In this document: positions 37,265 through 47,119 of the stretch, piece by piece
How the letters are laid out: the number at the start of each line of letters is the position of its first letter
Position numbering within the stretch: the stretch's first letter is position 1
Source of the DNA: Providencia rettgeri
Lineage (GTDB): Bacteria > Pseudomonadota > Gammaproteobacteria > Enterobacterales > Enterobacteriaceae
NCBI GenBank assembly: GCA_900455085.1
Contig: UGTZ01000001.1
Location: 836,501-900,500, forward strand
Direction of reading: 5' to 3'
DNA length: 64,000 nt
Notes under the pieces: generated by a model
What the model was told of the DNA's origin: nothing
What the model saw: only the letters and a program-made list of their open reading frames with translations
Databases searched by the model: none
Position numbers and translations under genes: made by a program

Positions 37265-38881
37265 ATGATGAATAAAAAATATTTCTTACTATTTTTGACG
37301 AGTTGTTTGTTGAATGGCGTCTTTAGTTCTTCTGGCTTAGCTGTGGCTCTGAGTAACTCTTATGTATTTATTGAAAATGGTGTTGATAATGAGTTTTTTG
37401 TAACACCAAGGTCTTTAGATCCTCGATTCACTGGCGCAAATAAATTTTCCCGTTATTCAGCAAGAAACCAAGAAAGCTTAGGTTATATGGGCTACACCAA
37501 TACCTCGATTCGGGCCAACCAGAATGTAGATATTTGGTTTGAAAATTCACCGATTGATAGCCCATTTATTGGTAACCGCTGTATGCGTAATTACTGTAAT
37601 CGCGATACGGGTTATTGGCCTGCACAATATGTTGGTCGAAATGGCGCGTATAAAATTGTACAGGATAATACCTTGGGGGAAGGGGCATATGCGCGAGGTA
37701 TTTTTAGTGAGTCAACATACCAATATTTTCAAAAACTGCCTATTGGTACAGTAGAAACTTATAGCTATCGTGCATGTATGACTGACTTGGATTATGACCC
37801 TGCAAAAGGGGAAAGTTGCCAAAGTGTTGGTGGACGAATTATCGCATCTCATGAGTTTACAATGACGAAATCAGGGCATATTAAACTGAGTTCAACAGGC
37901 GCAATGCAAGAAGTTTACATTGATAGTAATGGTAACCCAAGCCTAGGTCCTGGGGAGCAATTTTGTCGTATTGGTATTGTTGCCAACGTGAACGGTTTAA
38001 TTTGCCAAGTGGTAAAACATGAAACATCGGGGGATATTTTTGCGAATGTGTTGCTAACATTAAAAGTAAATTCAACATTAATTCCATTTACCCCTGCTGC
38101 TGCGTCAATAAAAATAGGCCCTGACGACGGTTCTAATGTTTGGCGAAATTACAACTCGGCTTATGCAGCGAACTCATATTTTAAAAGTTCAAATAACTAT
38201 GTTTCTATCTTTTTCTCTAATACGTTTTTCAAACAATTAGTGACAAATAATATTGATTTCACCAATAGCCAAGACTTTTTTACGTTTTCGTTTACGAACC
38301 CTGCCGCTGCCCCACAGTCAGGCTATTATGAATTCACGCCATCGAACCAGTTAGTGATAAAGCCTAGGGACTACAGTATTAGTATTGTGCCTGCGGATTA
38401 TATTCCTAACCCGTCAAAAACTGGGAAAATTGGCCCAGCGGAACCACCAATTGAGTTTAATTATATTGTGACGACAAGCGGCCCTCGACAAGCGGACGCG
38501 ATCACTGCAAGAGTCGAGGGGCCGACAGTGAATGTTAACGGACAAAACTTTTGTTTGTTCAGCTCCGATGATGACAAATTTCGTGTTCCGTTTTCAGCTT
38601 ACTTATCATTTAAAAATACTTCAGGTATCGAAGAGTCTTATCGCTCAAATTGTGATGGTACGGAAATATCAATGAATAATGCGTTGTGGGCGGAAACTCC
38701 GTGGGATATTCCTAACCAAGATTTAGGGTCATTCTATCGTACTAATTTGGATTTACGTTTCCCAATGAATGATTCAAACTCATTATTTACGTTAGATGGC
38801 ATCGATTGGTTAGGAACGGTGTCTGCGAGTGGAACGGTTGTCGTGAAAGCGATTTGGATGGGGCCAGATGTCCATTTATAA
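37265..38881 (+). CDS. EcpD-like fimbrial tip adhesin (right copy)
   Basis: 538 residues, the same length as the left copy but clearly more diverged in the N-terminal ~330 residues than in the C-terminal domain. That fits a variable receptor-binding part and a conserved pilin-like part. Shared landmarks: YVFIENGVDNEFFVTPRSLDPRF, SGYYEFTPSNQLVIKPRDYSISIVPADY, LWAETPWDIPNQDLGSFYRTNLDL and VSASGTVVVKAIW. Its stop lies inside the start region of the chaperone gene. Confidence 0.85.
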   Translation: MMNKKYFLLFLTSCLLNGVFSSSGLAVALSNSYVFIENGVDNEFFVTPRSLDPRFTGANKFSRYSARNQESLGYMGYTNTSIRANQNVDIWFENSPIDSPFIGNRCMRNYCNRDTGYWPAQYVGRNGAYKIVQDNTLGEGAYARGIFSESTYQYFQKLPIGTVETYSYRACMTDLDYDPAKGESCQSVGGRIIASHEFTMTKSGHIKLSSTGAMQEVYIDSNGNPSLGPGEQFCRIGIVANVNGLICQVVKHETSGDIFANVLLTLKVNSTLIPFTPAAASIKIGPDDGSNVWRNYNSAYAANSYFKSSNNYVSIFFSNTFFKQLVTNNIDFTNSQDFFTFSFTNPAAAPQSGYYEFTPSNQLVIKPRDYSISIVPADYIPNPSKTGKIGPAEPPIEFNYIVTTSGPRQADAITARVEGPTVNVNGQNFCLFSSDDDKFRVPFSAYLSFKNTSGIEESYRSNCDGTEISMNNALWAETPWDIPNQDLGSFYRTNLDLRFPMNDSNSLFTLDGIDWLGTVSASGTVVVKAIWMGPDVHL

Positions 38882-39590
38882 GGCTGGAGTGATTCATACT
38901 CACAAGATAAAGCGTATAGCGCCTCAATTATTGATTAGATTATTGTTATTATTGCTATTTTCATTTTTTAGTAAGGCCTATGCACTTTATTTGAGCTCAG
39001 ATATTTCATCTTTAGAGCCCAACAAAAGCTTTTTTTCAAAGTCCTATATCAATGATACGAAAAAGGTGAATTTATATACATTTAGTGCATACCAAATAGA
39101 TAAGCCTGATAATAAAGAGCAAGGGAAGCCAATAAAAGAGGGGGAAATTATTTTTACCCCTTTAAAAAAAATCGTATTACCTGGGGAGCAAGAGTATTTT
39201 AAGATTTTTTATCGCGGTAAAACGGATGATAAAGAACGCTATTATAAGATTGTGATCAGCGAAACAGCGCTTGATGTGGAAACAGACTCTTCTCAGAATC
39301 AGCAATCTTTATTTTACCCCACAGTTAGTTTAGAAACCTATTTTGTAGTTAGGCCGAAAGATATTGCATTTAAATATGCGATGGATGCGGATGCGGGCAT
39401 ATTAAAAAATACGGGCAATACTTATTTTAGGGTGTTAATTCATGAAAGCTGCGAAGTAAAGGATGATGAGCAGCCCTTAGTTCTTTATCTTTTACCACAA
39501 CAAGAGTTTCGCCATGAAGCCTTAAAGAGAAAAAGCCGTAAGTACATTGTTATATTTGATAAATACCATTCTATAGGTAACTGCGATTAG
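38868..39590 (+). CDS. EcpE-like fimbrial chaperone (right copy)
   Basis: 240 residues from ATG 38868, overlapping the adhesin stop. A GTG at 38889 with AAGG five bases upstream is a credible alternative start that would shorten the cytoplasmic leader. Signal or transmembrane segment about 22-38 ending AYALYLSSDISSLE. The chaperone motifs EIIFTPLKKIVLPGEQEYFKIFYRG and ILKNTGNTYFRVLIHESC match the left copy. Last gene of the right operon. Confidence 0.83.
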   Translation: MSIYKAGVIHTHKIKRIAPQLLIRLLLLLLFSFFSKAYALYLSSDISSLEPNKSFFSKSYINDTKKVNLYTFSAYQIDKPDNKEQGKPIKEGEIIFTPLKKIVLPGEQEYFKIFYRGKTDDKERYYKIVISETALDVETDSSQNQQSLFYPTVSLETYFVVRPKDIAFKYAMDADAGILKNTGNTYFRVLIHESCEVKDDEQPLVLYLLPQQEFRHEALKRKSRKYIVIFDKYHSIGNCD

Positions 39591-39620
39591 CCGATTTAAA
39601 ATTTCATATTTTATGATTAG

Positions 39621-39650
39621 CCAGTAATATTTGTTGTTACTGGTTTTTTT
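39621..39650 (+). terminator. Rho-independent terminator after the right fimbrial operon
   Basis: CCAGTAA (39621-39627) pairs with TTACTGG (39637-39643) and is followed by a run of T. Confidence 0.8.
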
Positions 39651-40170
39651 TCAATTCATGTTACTTCTATCTATTAATAGTCATTAGAAAGGCTAGGTCT
39701 TTTACTCAACTCAAACAAAAATATTCGGGCATATTGAGCTTTTTTTTGTCTAAAACTTTGCCAATTATCACTAATGTGGCAGCTAAATGTGCTAGAAGCA
39801 TAAATCACCTTGATCCCAGACACTGAACTCAGGTTTAATAAGGTTAGTCACTTGCGCAAAAATGTAAGTCTTAAGGGATATTTTGCGCAATGGAATGGAT
39901 TCAGCTTTGCGGCAGTTCAATTTATTAGCGATCTGCTGCCATGAACATAGCAAATATTGCGGTATGGGTAGAATTGGGTTACTTTCAATCGCTCTATTCG
40001 TGAAATGCTCAGTTTGTTGTCGATGTGTTGTGGTTCCTTAGATAAGGAGACCGATGGCGATACCTCGGTAAATTGATACTTTCATGTTGCAGCGAAATTA
40101 AAGTAGCACTATCCGTATTGCGTTGTAAAAATTGGTTTAAGTACGTTTTTATCCTACCTGGAGTATACTG
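39651..40170. other. Upstream region of tktA
   Basis: 520 bases without a supportable gene, presumably the tktA promoter and leader. A 10-bp inverted repeat TTGCGCAAAA (39852-39861) / TTTTGCGCAA (39881-39890) is visible. At 40054-40071 a five-codon frame (MAIPR) has a strong AAGGAG site; it is not called as a gene. Base composition becomes less AT-rich here than in the fimbrial block. Confidence 0.5.
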
Positions 40171-42165
40171 ATGACGACTCGTAAAACCCTTGCTAATGCT
40201 ATCCGCTTTCTAAGTATGGATGCGGTTCAAAAAGCAAAATCAGGGCATCCTGGCGCGCCAATGGGCATGGCTGATATCGCTGAAGTACTGTGGCGTGACC
40301 ATATGAATCATAACCCAGCAGACCCTCACTGGGCAGATCGTGACCGTTTTGTACTGTCAAACGGCCATGGCTCAATGTTGATTTATAGCTTACTGCACCT
40401 CACTGGTTATGACTTACCTATCGAAGAGTTAAAAAACTTCCGCCAATTACACTCTAAAACACCGGGCCACCCAGAATATGGCTATACTCCAGGTGTTGAA
40501 ACAACAACTGGTCCTTTGGGGCAAGGCATTGCAAACGCAGTAGGTTTTGCGATTGCAGAACGCACATTAGCAGCGCAATTTAACCGCCCTGGCCATGACG
40601 TTGTTGACCACCACACTTATGTATTCATGGGTGATGGTTGTATGATGGAAGGTATCTCGCACGAAGCATGTTCTTTAGCGGGTACACTGAAATTAAATAA
40701 ACTGATCGCATTCTATGATGACAACGGCATATCTATTGATGGTGAAGTTGAAGGTTGGTTTACTGACGATACCGCAGCACGTTTTGAATCTTATGGCTGG
40801 CATGTTATCCGTGATATCGACGGTCATGACGCATCACAAATCAACGCGGCAGTGAACGAAGCGAAGAACCAAACTGATAAACCAACACTGATTATGTGTA
40901 AAACTATTATTGGTTTTGGTTCACCAAACAAAGCTGGTTCTGAGTCTGTCCACGGTGCACCTTTAGGTGATGCTGAAATTGCAGCAACTCGCGAAGCTCT
41001 GGGTTGGAGCTACGGTCCATTCGATATTCCTAAAGATATCTACGAAGCTTGGGATGCTCGTACCGCAGGTAAAGAAAAACAAAGCGCATGGGATAAAAAA
41101 TTCGCCGCATATTCAGCGCAATTCCCTGAATTAGCTGCGGAATTTACTCGTCGTATGAATGGTGAATTACCAGCTAATTTTGACGCGGATGCAAAACAAT
41201 TTGTTGAAAATCTGCAACAAAACCCAGCAAATATTGCCAGCCGTAAAGCATCACAAAATGCATTAGAAGCGTTTGGTAAAGTGTTACCAGAATTTATGGG
41301 CGGTTCTGCAGACTTAGCACCAAGTAACTTAACTATGTGGTCAGGTTCGAAAGCGCTGAATGTTGACCCAGCGGGTAACTATATTCACTACGGTGTTCGT
41401 GAATTTGGTATGTCAGCTATCATGAACGGTATCGCGTTACATGGTGGTTTCATTCCTTACGGCGCGACATTCCTGATGTTTGTTGAATACGCGCGTAATG
41501 CGGTTCGTATGGCAGCACTGATGAAAGTGCGTAGCATCTTCGTTTATACTCACGATTCTATTGGTCTGGGTGAAGATGGCCCGACTCACCAACCGGTTGA
41601 GCAACTGGCAAGCCTGCGTGTGACACCAAATGTCAGCACATGGCGCCCTTGTGACCAAGTTGAATCTGCGGTGGCGTGGAAATATGCTATTGAACGTAAA
41701 GATGGCCCAAGCGCATTAATCTTCTCTCGTCAGAACTTAGAGCAACAACCTCGTACCGCTGAGCAATTAGCCAATATCGAGAAAGGGGCTTACATTCTGA
41801 AAGATTGCGCGGGTTCGCCTGAGCTAATCTTTATTGCAACAGGTTCTGAAGTGGAATTGGCAGTTAAAGCAGCTGACCAATTAACGTCAGAAGGCCGTAA
41901 AGTTCGTGTTGTCTCTATGCCATCAACGGATGCATTTGATAAACAAGACGCGGCTTACCGTGAAGCGGTTTTACCTGCCAATGTGACAGCTCGTGTTGCT
42001 ATCGAAGCGGGTATTGCAGATTACTGGTTCAAGTACACTGGTTTAAACGGTGCCATCATCGGTATGCATACCTTTGGTGAATCTGCTCCTGCCGAAGTTC
42101 TGTTTAAAGAATTCGGTATCACAGTAGAGAAAGCTGTTGAAGCTGCGAAATCTTTACTGAAATAA
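40171..42165 (+). CDS. tktA: Transketolase
   Basis: 664 residues (E. coli TktA 663). The thiamine-diphosphate motif starts at GDGCMMEG and runs to the Asn of DDNGIS. Substrate-site histidines are seen in KSGHPGAPMG, NGHGSML and the TGPLGQG loop. The pyrimidine domain contains FMGGSADLAPSN, VREFGMSAIMNG and HDSIGLGEDGPTHQP. It transfers two-carbon units in the pentose phosphate pathway. The CTGGAG box precedes ATG 40171. Followed by epd-pgk-fbaA, a tighter cluster than in E. coli, where other genes separate tktA and epd. Confidence 0.97.
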   Translation: MTTRKTLANAIRFLSMDAVQKAKSGHPGAPMGMADIAEVLWRDHMNHNPADPHWADRDRFVLSNGHGSMLIYSLLHLTGYDLPIEELKNFRQLHSKTPGHPEYGYTPGVETTTGPLGQGIANAVGFAIAERTLAAQFNRPGHDVVDHHTYVFMGDGCMMEGISHEACSLAGTLKLNKLIAFYDDNGISIDGEVEGWFTDDTAARFESYGWHVIRDIDGHDASQINAAVNEAKNQTDKPTLIMCKTIIGFGSPNKAGSESVHGAPLGDAEIAATREALGWSYGPFDIPKDIYEAWDARTAGKEKQSAWDKKFAAYSAQFPELAAEFTRRMNGELPANFDADAKQFVENLQQNPANIASRKASQNALEAFGKVLPEFMGGSADLAPSNLTMWSGSKALNVDPAGNYIHYGVREFGMSAIMNGIALHGGFIPYGATFLMFVEYARNAVRMAALMKVRSIFVYTHDSIGLGEDGPTHQPVEQLASLRVTPNVSTWRPCDQVESAVAWKYAIERKDGPSALIFSRQNLEQQPRTAEQLANIEKGAYILKDCAGSPELIFIATGSEVELAVKAADQLTSEGRKVRVVSMPSTDAFDKQDAAYREAVLPANVTARVAIEAGIADYWFKYTGLNGAIIGMHTFGESAPAEVLFKEFGITVEKAVEAAKSLLK

Positions 42166-42220
42166 AATAAGAAGGAATGAGTTCCGAATTTCGGTTCTCA
42201 TTTCTAATTATCTTGCTGAA

Positions 42221-42254
42221 CAACGCCTAGCGATAAACTAGGCGTTGTTTTTTT
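42221..42254 (+). terminator. Rho-independent terminator after tktA
   Basis: A perfect 10-bp stem CAACGCCTAG / CTAGGCGTTG with a 7-base loop and seven T. Confidence 0.92.
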
Positions 42255-42477
42255 GTGCACCAATATAGGATTTTCTATTGCGTTCTATAAATATATCCCT
42301 TAATCTAATCCTAGATAAGCTGAACCGTTTCAGTCGCATGTTACAGAATGAAAATATTTTTTAAAAATGTCGGTTGAAGCACACTTTTGATGTTTGACAG
42401 CTAAAATGAGCAGTAGAGTTGGTGTGAGTCAGTTATCCTTAGCAACCGTGTGATTTTGCTCAGATACAAGGTGTAGA

Positions 42478-43497
42478 ATGGCAATCAGGGTAGCAATAAA
42501 TGGCTTTGGCCGTATTGGTCGAAGTGTTCTAAGAGCGTTGTATGAGTCTGGCCGTCGGGCAGAGATTGTCGTGGTGGCGGTTAATGAACTTGCTGAACCT
42601 GAAGGGATTGCGCATTTGCTGAAGTATGATTCCAGCCATGGGCGTTTTGCTTGGGATGTACGACTTAACGGAACACTTTTACAAGTTGGTGATGATAATA
42701 TTCGTTTATTTCACCAATCTGAGCTGCATGAGTTGCCTTGGAAAGAACTGGGGATTGATGTTGTTTTAGATTGTAGTGGGGTTTATGGTTCACGGGATGA
42801 CGGTTTATTGCATTTAGCGGCAGGGGCGAAAAAAGTATTATTTTCTCACCCGGGTACTGATGACCTTGATGCAACTATCGTTTATGGTGTTAACCATGAA
42901 AGCTTAACCGCTCAAGACAAGATTGTTTCCAATGCTTCTTGCACCACCAACTGTATTATTCCTATTATTAAATTGCTTGATGAGGCATTTTCGATTGAAT
43001 CGGGAACCGTGACGACGATTCATGCGTCAATGAATGACCAGCCTGTTATCGATGCCTATCATAAAGATTTACGCAGAACTCGTGCAGCGAGTCAGTCTAT
43101 TATTCCTGTTGATACCAAGTTAGCGGCAGGAATTACGCGAATTTTTCCGAAATTTAAAGACCATTTTGAAGCCATTTCTGTCCGTGTACCGACGACGAAT
43201 GTGACAGCGATTGATTTGAGTGTTACCGTACATAACGATGTTTGTGTTGATAAAGTCAACCAACTACTGCGAAGCGCGGCACAAGGCCATTTTCGTGGTA
43301 TAGTGGACTACACTGAATTACCGCTAGTTTCGATGGATTTCAATCATGATCCACACAGTGCTATTATAGACGGTACACAAACGCGAGTTAGTGGTAAGCA
43401 TTTAATTAAAACCCTAGTTTGGTGTGATAACGAATGGGGGTTTGCTAACCGGATGCTAGATACAACATTAGCGATGGCAGCGACAGGTTTAAACTAA
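42478..43497 (+). CDS. epd: D-erythrose-4-phosphate dehydrogenase
   Basis: 339 residues, GAPDH superfamily: NAD-binding INGFGRIGRSVLRAL at the N-terminus and catalytic Cys in SNASCTTNCIIP (about 152-163). Placement before pgk-fbaA and the sequence type (HEQ-poor loop, LKYDSSHGRF) indicate Epd rather than GapA. It oxidises erythrose 4-phosphate to 4-phosphoerythronate in de novo pyridoxal phosphate synthesis. First gene of the epd-pgk-fbaA cluster, 92 bases before pgk. Confidence 0.95.
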   Translation: MAIRVAINGFGRIGRSVLRALYESGRRAEIVVVAVNELAEPEGIAHLLKYDSSHGRFAWDVRLNGTLLQVGDDNIRLFHQSELHELPWKELGIDVVLDCSGVYGSRDDGLLHLAAGAKKVLFSHPGTDDLDATIVYGVNHESLTAQDKIVSNASCTTNCIIPIIKLLDEAFSIESGTVTTIHASMNDQPVIDAYHKDLRRTRAASQSIIPVDTKLAAGITRIFPKFKDHFEAISVRVPTTNVTAIDLSVTVHNDVCVDKVNQLLRSAAQGHFRGIVDYTELPLVSMDFNHDPHSAIIDGTQTRVSGKHLIKTLVWCDNEWGFANRMLDTTLAMAATGLN

Positions 43498-43589
43498 TTG
43501 GCGACTGACAGACAGCAGGGCATGATAACTTTATTGTTTTGCACAGTCGCTGATGGAAACTTTATAGAGAATCAACGAGAGGATTCACC

Positions 43590-44755
43590 ATGTCTGTAAT
43601 TAAGATGACCGATTTAGACTTAGCGGGTAAACGCGTATTCATCCGTTCTGACTTAAACGTTCCTGTAAAAGATGGCAAAGTTACTTCTGATGCACGTATT
43701 CGTGCTTCATTACCAACAATTGAAGCTGCTCTGAAACAAGGCGCTAAAGTCATGGTCACTTCTCACCTTGGTCGCCCGACCGAAGGCGAGTACAACGAAG
43801 AGTTTTCACTGCAACCTGTTGTTGACTATCTGGCTGACAAAATGGATTACCCAGTCCGCTTAGTTAAAGACTACCTTAACGGTGTTGAAATCGAAGCTGG
43901 CGAGTTAGTTGTGCTGGAAAACGTTCGCTTTAATAAAGGCGAGAAAAAAGACGATGAAACCTGTCTAAACAATACGCTGCATTGTGTGATGTTTATGTTA
44001 TGGACGCATTTGGTACGGCTCACCGCGCACAAGCGTCAACACATGGTGTTGCTAAATTCTCTCCAGTTGCTTGTGCTGGCCCACTACTGAGTGGTGAGTT
44101 AGAAGCATTAGGTAAAGCATTAGATAACCCAGCTCGTCCAATGGTTGCGATTGTTGGTGGTTCTAAAGTGTCAACGAAACTGACTGTATTAGATTCCCTA
44201 TCTAAAATCGCAGACCAGCTGATTGTTGGTGGCGGTATTGCGAATACCTTTATCGCAGCGGAAGGCAATAATGTTGGTCGCTCATTATATGAAGCGGATT
44301 TAATCCCTGAAGCGAAAAAATTACTGGCAAACTGCCAAATTCCAGTACCAACGGATGTTCGCGTTGCAACCGAGTTCTCTGAAACTGCACCAGCAACTCT
44401 GAAAGCGAGTACTGAAATTAAAGATGACGAACAAATTCTGGATTTAGGTGATGAATCTGCACAGCGCTTGGCTGAGATCCTGAAAAATGCCAAAACCATT
44501 CTTTGGAATGGCCCAGTAGGCGTGTTTGAGTTCCCCTAATTTCCGTAAAGGTACCGAGATCGTTGCAAAAGCGATTGCTGATAGCGACGCATTCTCTATC
44601 GCTGGGTGGTGGTGACACCCTAGCAGCTATCGATTTATTCGATATTGCTGACAAAATTTCATATATCTCTTACTGGTGGCGGTGCTTTCCTTGAGTTCGT
44701 TGAAGGCAAAAAGCTCCCTGCCGTTGTGATGCTAGAAGAACGTGCTAAAGCGTAA
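43590..44755 (+). CDS. pgk: Phosphoglycerate kinase, with four single-base frameshifts
   Basis: ATG 43590 encodes the PGK start [21 protein letters not shown]. Four breaks follow: one C missing near 43961 (ACCTGTC), one extra C near 44536 (TTCCCCTAA), one extra G near 44604 (GCTGGGTGG) and one extra T near 44669 (TCTTACTGG). Corrected, the protein is 387 residues, identical in length to E. coli, ending LEERAKA. The substrate loop [11 protein letters not shown], the hinge GGSKVSTKL, the nucleotide-site WNGPVGVFE and GGGDTLAA are all present across the frames. It makes ATP from 1,3-bisphosphoglycerate in glycolysis. Because pgk is essential or nearly so, sequencing error is far more likely than gene decay. 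Confidence 0.95.
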
Positions 44756-44815
44756 TTAATTGTTCATACACAACAGGCAGCGTAGGGCTGCCTGTTTACC
44801 ACAGGACCTTTTCAC

Positions 44816-45893
44816 ATGTCTAAAATTTTTGATTTTGTTAAACCGGGTGTTATCACGGGTGATGATGTTACAGAAAGTTTTCGCAGTTGCCAAAGAAAAT
44901 AACTTTGCATTGCCAGCGGTGAACTGTGTTGGTACGGATTCAATTAACGCCGTACTTGAAACGGCCGCGAAAGTGCGTGCGCCAGTTATTGTTCAGTTTT
45001 CAAACGGCGGTGCCGCATTTATCGCAGGTAAAGGTTTGAAAGCAGAAGGCCAACAAGCTGCAATTTTAGGTGCAATTTCAGGTGCTTATCATGTGCATCA
45101 AATGGCAGAGCACTACGGTGTACCTGTTATTCTGCATACTGACCACTGTGCGAAAAAATTACTGCCATGGATCGATGGCCTGTTAGATGCAGGTGAAAAA
45201 CACTACGCGAAAACCGGTAAACCATTGTTCTCTTCTCACATGATTGACTTGTCAGAAGAATCACTGGAAGAAAACATCGAAATCTGTGCTAAATACTTAG
45301 CACGTATGGCTAAAATCGATATGACATTGGAAATCGAATTAGGCTGTACAGGTGGTGAAGAAGATGGTGTTGATAACACCGGAATGGACAGTTCCGAGCT
45401 GTACACTCAGCCAGAAGACGTTGCATATGCGTATGAAAAACTGAGTGCAGTGAGCCCACGTTTCACTATCGCTGCATCTTTCGGTAACGTTCACGGTGTT
45501 TATAAACCAGGTAACGTTCAGTTAACGCCAAAAATTCTGCGTAATTCACAAGACTACGTTTCAGAAAAATATAATCTGCCACACAACAGCTTAGACTTCG
45601 TATTCCACGGTGGTTCTGGCTCAAGTGCTGCTGAAATCAAAGAAGCAGTTAGCTACGGTGTTATCAAAATGAACATCGACACTGATACTCAGTGGGCAAC
45701 TTGGGATGGTATTTTACAGTACTACAAAAAGAACGAAGGCTATCTGCAAGGTCAGTTAGGTAACCCAGAAGGTGCGGATAAACCTAACAAAAAATACTAT
45801 GACCCACGTGTATGGCTGCGTAAAGCACAAGAGTCAATGGTTGTTCGTTTAGAGCAAGCATTTAAAGAACTGAACTGTGTTGATGTTCTGTAA
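44816..45893 (+). CDS. fbaA: Class II fructose-bisphosphate aldolase, frameshifted near residue 19
   Basis: ATG 44816 encodes MSKIFDFVKPGVITGDDV, the FbaA N-terminus. One extra A in GTTACAG near 44869 then shifts the frame, and the rest (QKVFAVAKENNFALPAVNC onwards) continues to 45893. Corrected length is 358 (E. coli 359). Zinc ligands are visible in HTDHCAKK, NVHGVYKPG and FHGGSGS, and substrate-site NIDTDTQWA is intact. It cleaves fructose 1,6-bisphosphate in glycolysis. The open frame that begins upstream at 44760 is an artefact of the shift. Confidence 0.95.
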
Positions 45894-45920
45894 TTAACAC
45901 GCATTAAGTTTCTTGTGATG

Positions 45921-45956
45921 AATCCCTCAGTAAGGTGACTTACTGGGGGATTTTTT
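45921..45956. terminator. Bidirectional terminator between fbaA and the convergent lysR
   Basis: AATCCCTCAGTAAG pairs with CTTACTGGGGGATT (one mismatch or wobble), followed by TTTTTT on the plus strand. Confidence 0.8.
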
Positions 45957-45958
45957 GA

Positions 45959-46839
45959 TCATGTAGATAGCGAAGTTTCACTTAATTGTGAAAGTAGTTT
46001 TAAAAATAATGCTTCACTTTGTGTTAGCGGTTTACTGGCCTCAGTGATCGCACATATGCGGTTATGAAAAACAGGGGAATCGTTCATTTCTACCAGTGAG
46101 TGGCGAAAATTAATATGAGAGGCATAGTTCTCGGGCAGAATTCCGACATAGTGACCTGAAGCGATAAAGGTAGCAACGGCCTCAAGGCCAGCGGCTTCAG
46201 GGCCTCGACTAAATTCACCCGATGCTAAAATACTTTCAGTGAATGGATGTGGCCGGTAAACCAATGCTAGATTATGCTTGTTGCTGGCGGTATTGGCAGA
46301 AACATAAAGCTTATGGTTTTCTATAAATAAGAATTGATAATTATAACGGCTATTTTCGTGATACTGCCCCCGAATACCAATTTGAATTGTTCTGTCGCTA
46401 AGTGCTTTATTTAATTGATTATGGTTGAGTATGCTTAGCTCTAATTTGACATTAGGCGCCTCTTGGGTAAATTGAGCGATAGTGGCTGATAAATGGCAGA
46501 GTGGATCCGTTAAAATATGTTCAATAACACCAATAACTAATGTGCCAGATAAAACCCCATGGCGTTCATCAACTTCAGTTTTGATATTATCTAATGCTTT
46601 CAAAGCAGTTTTTGCTTTTTCGATAACAAATAAACCTGATTCAGTTAGCTTAAAGCCTGAAGGCCCTCTTTCACATAATTGGACTCCGAGTTTTTCTTCA
46701 ATTTCACGAATATGGCGGCTTATTGACGCTTTTGACATATTTAATTTTTTTCTGCAATGGTAAAGCCACCGACTTCTGCAACAGAAGTAAAAACACGTAA
46801 TGATTTTAAGTCTTTTTCCGTTAATTTTTTATTATGCAT
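45959..46839 (-). CDS. LysR-family regulator of the gltS/ureohydrolase unit, frameshifted in the HTH
   Basis: ATG 46839 encodes KDLKSLRVFTSVAEVGGFTIAEK, the first half of a LysR HTH, then stops. One A missing from an A-run near 46748 explains the break; the second half continues as LNMSKASISRHIREIEEKLGVQL. Corrected length is 293 residues, normal for LysR. The effector-binding domain spans about 90-290. Divergent from the transporter gene across a 280-base gap, so it probably controls the gltS-ureohydrolase pair. The inducer is unknown. Confidence 0.82.
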
Positions 46840-47119
46840 ATTTATACCTATTACGTGAAATGAATCACTAAATGCTAATCTAGCTTAATTTTTGTTGGGA
46901 CACAAACGACACAAATAATGTTGTTTTATTTTAATTATTAAAATTATTTTTATTTTCTATAAAAGGTTTCATTTTATGAAACCATAGGATCAAAAATATC
47001 ACTTTTATTCCTATCAGATACGTATATCTTAAAGTTGTAGTTGTTAATAGATTATTACCAAAGTGGCGCCACAAAATAATAATTAATCCAAATATATAAA
47101 TACAAAAGGATTCTAATTT

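Noticed and set aside
40054..40071. Five-codon frame MAIPR with a strong ribosome site
   Set aside because: Too short to call as a gene on one sequence; it is noted as a possible leader only.
26433..40170. Duplicated tRNA-Asp 3' end as an attachment site for the AT-rich block
   Set aside because: No second copy of the tRNA 3' segment was seen on either strand up to tktA, and no integrase is present.
43590..44755. Pgk as a decayed pseudogene or a programmed-frameshift gene
   Set aside because: Four independent one-base changes with full protein conservation on both sides, in a near-essential gene, fit sequence error far better. No slippery site plus structure is seen.
44760..44870. Upstream N-terminal extension of the aldolase frame
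   Set aside because: It is the out-of-frame reading of the true fbaA start region, produced by one extra A near 44869; ATG 44816 gives the family N-terminus.
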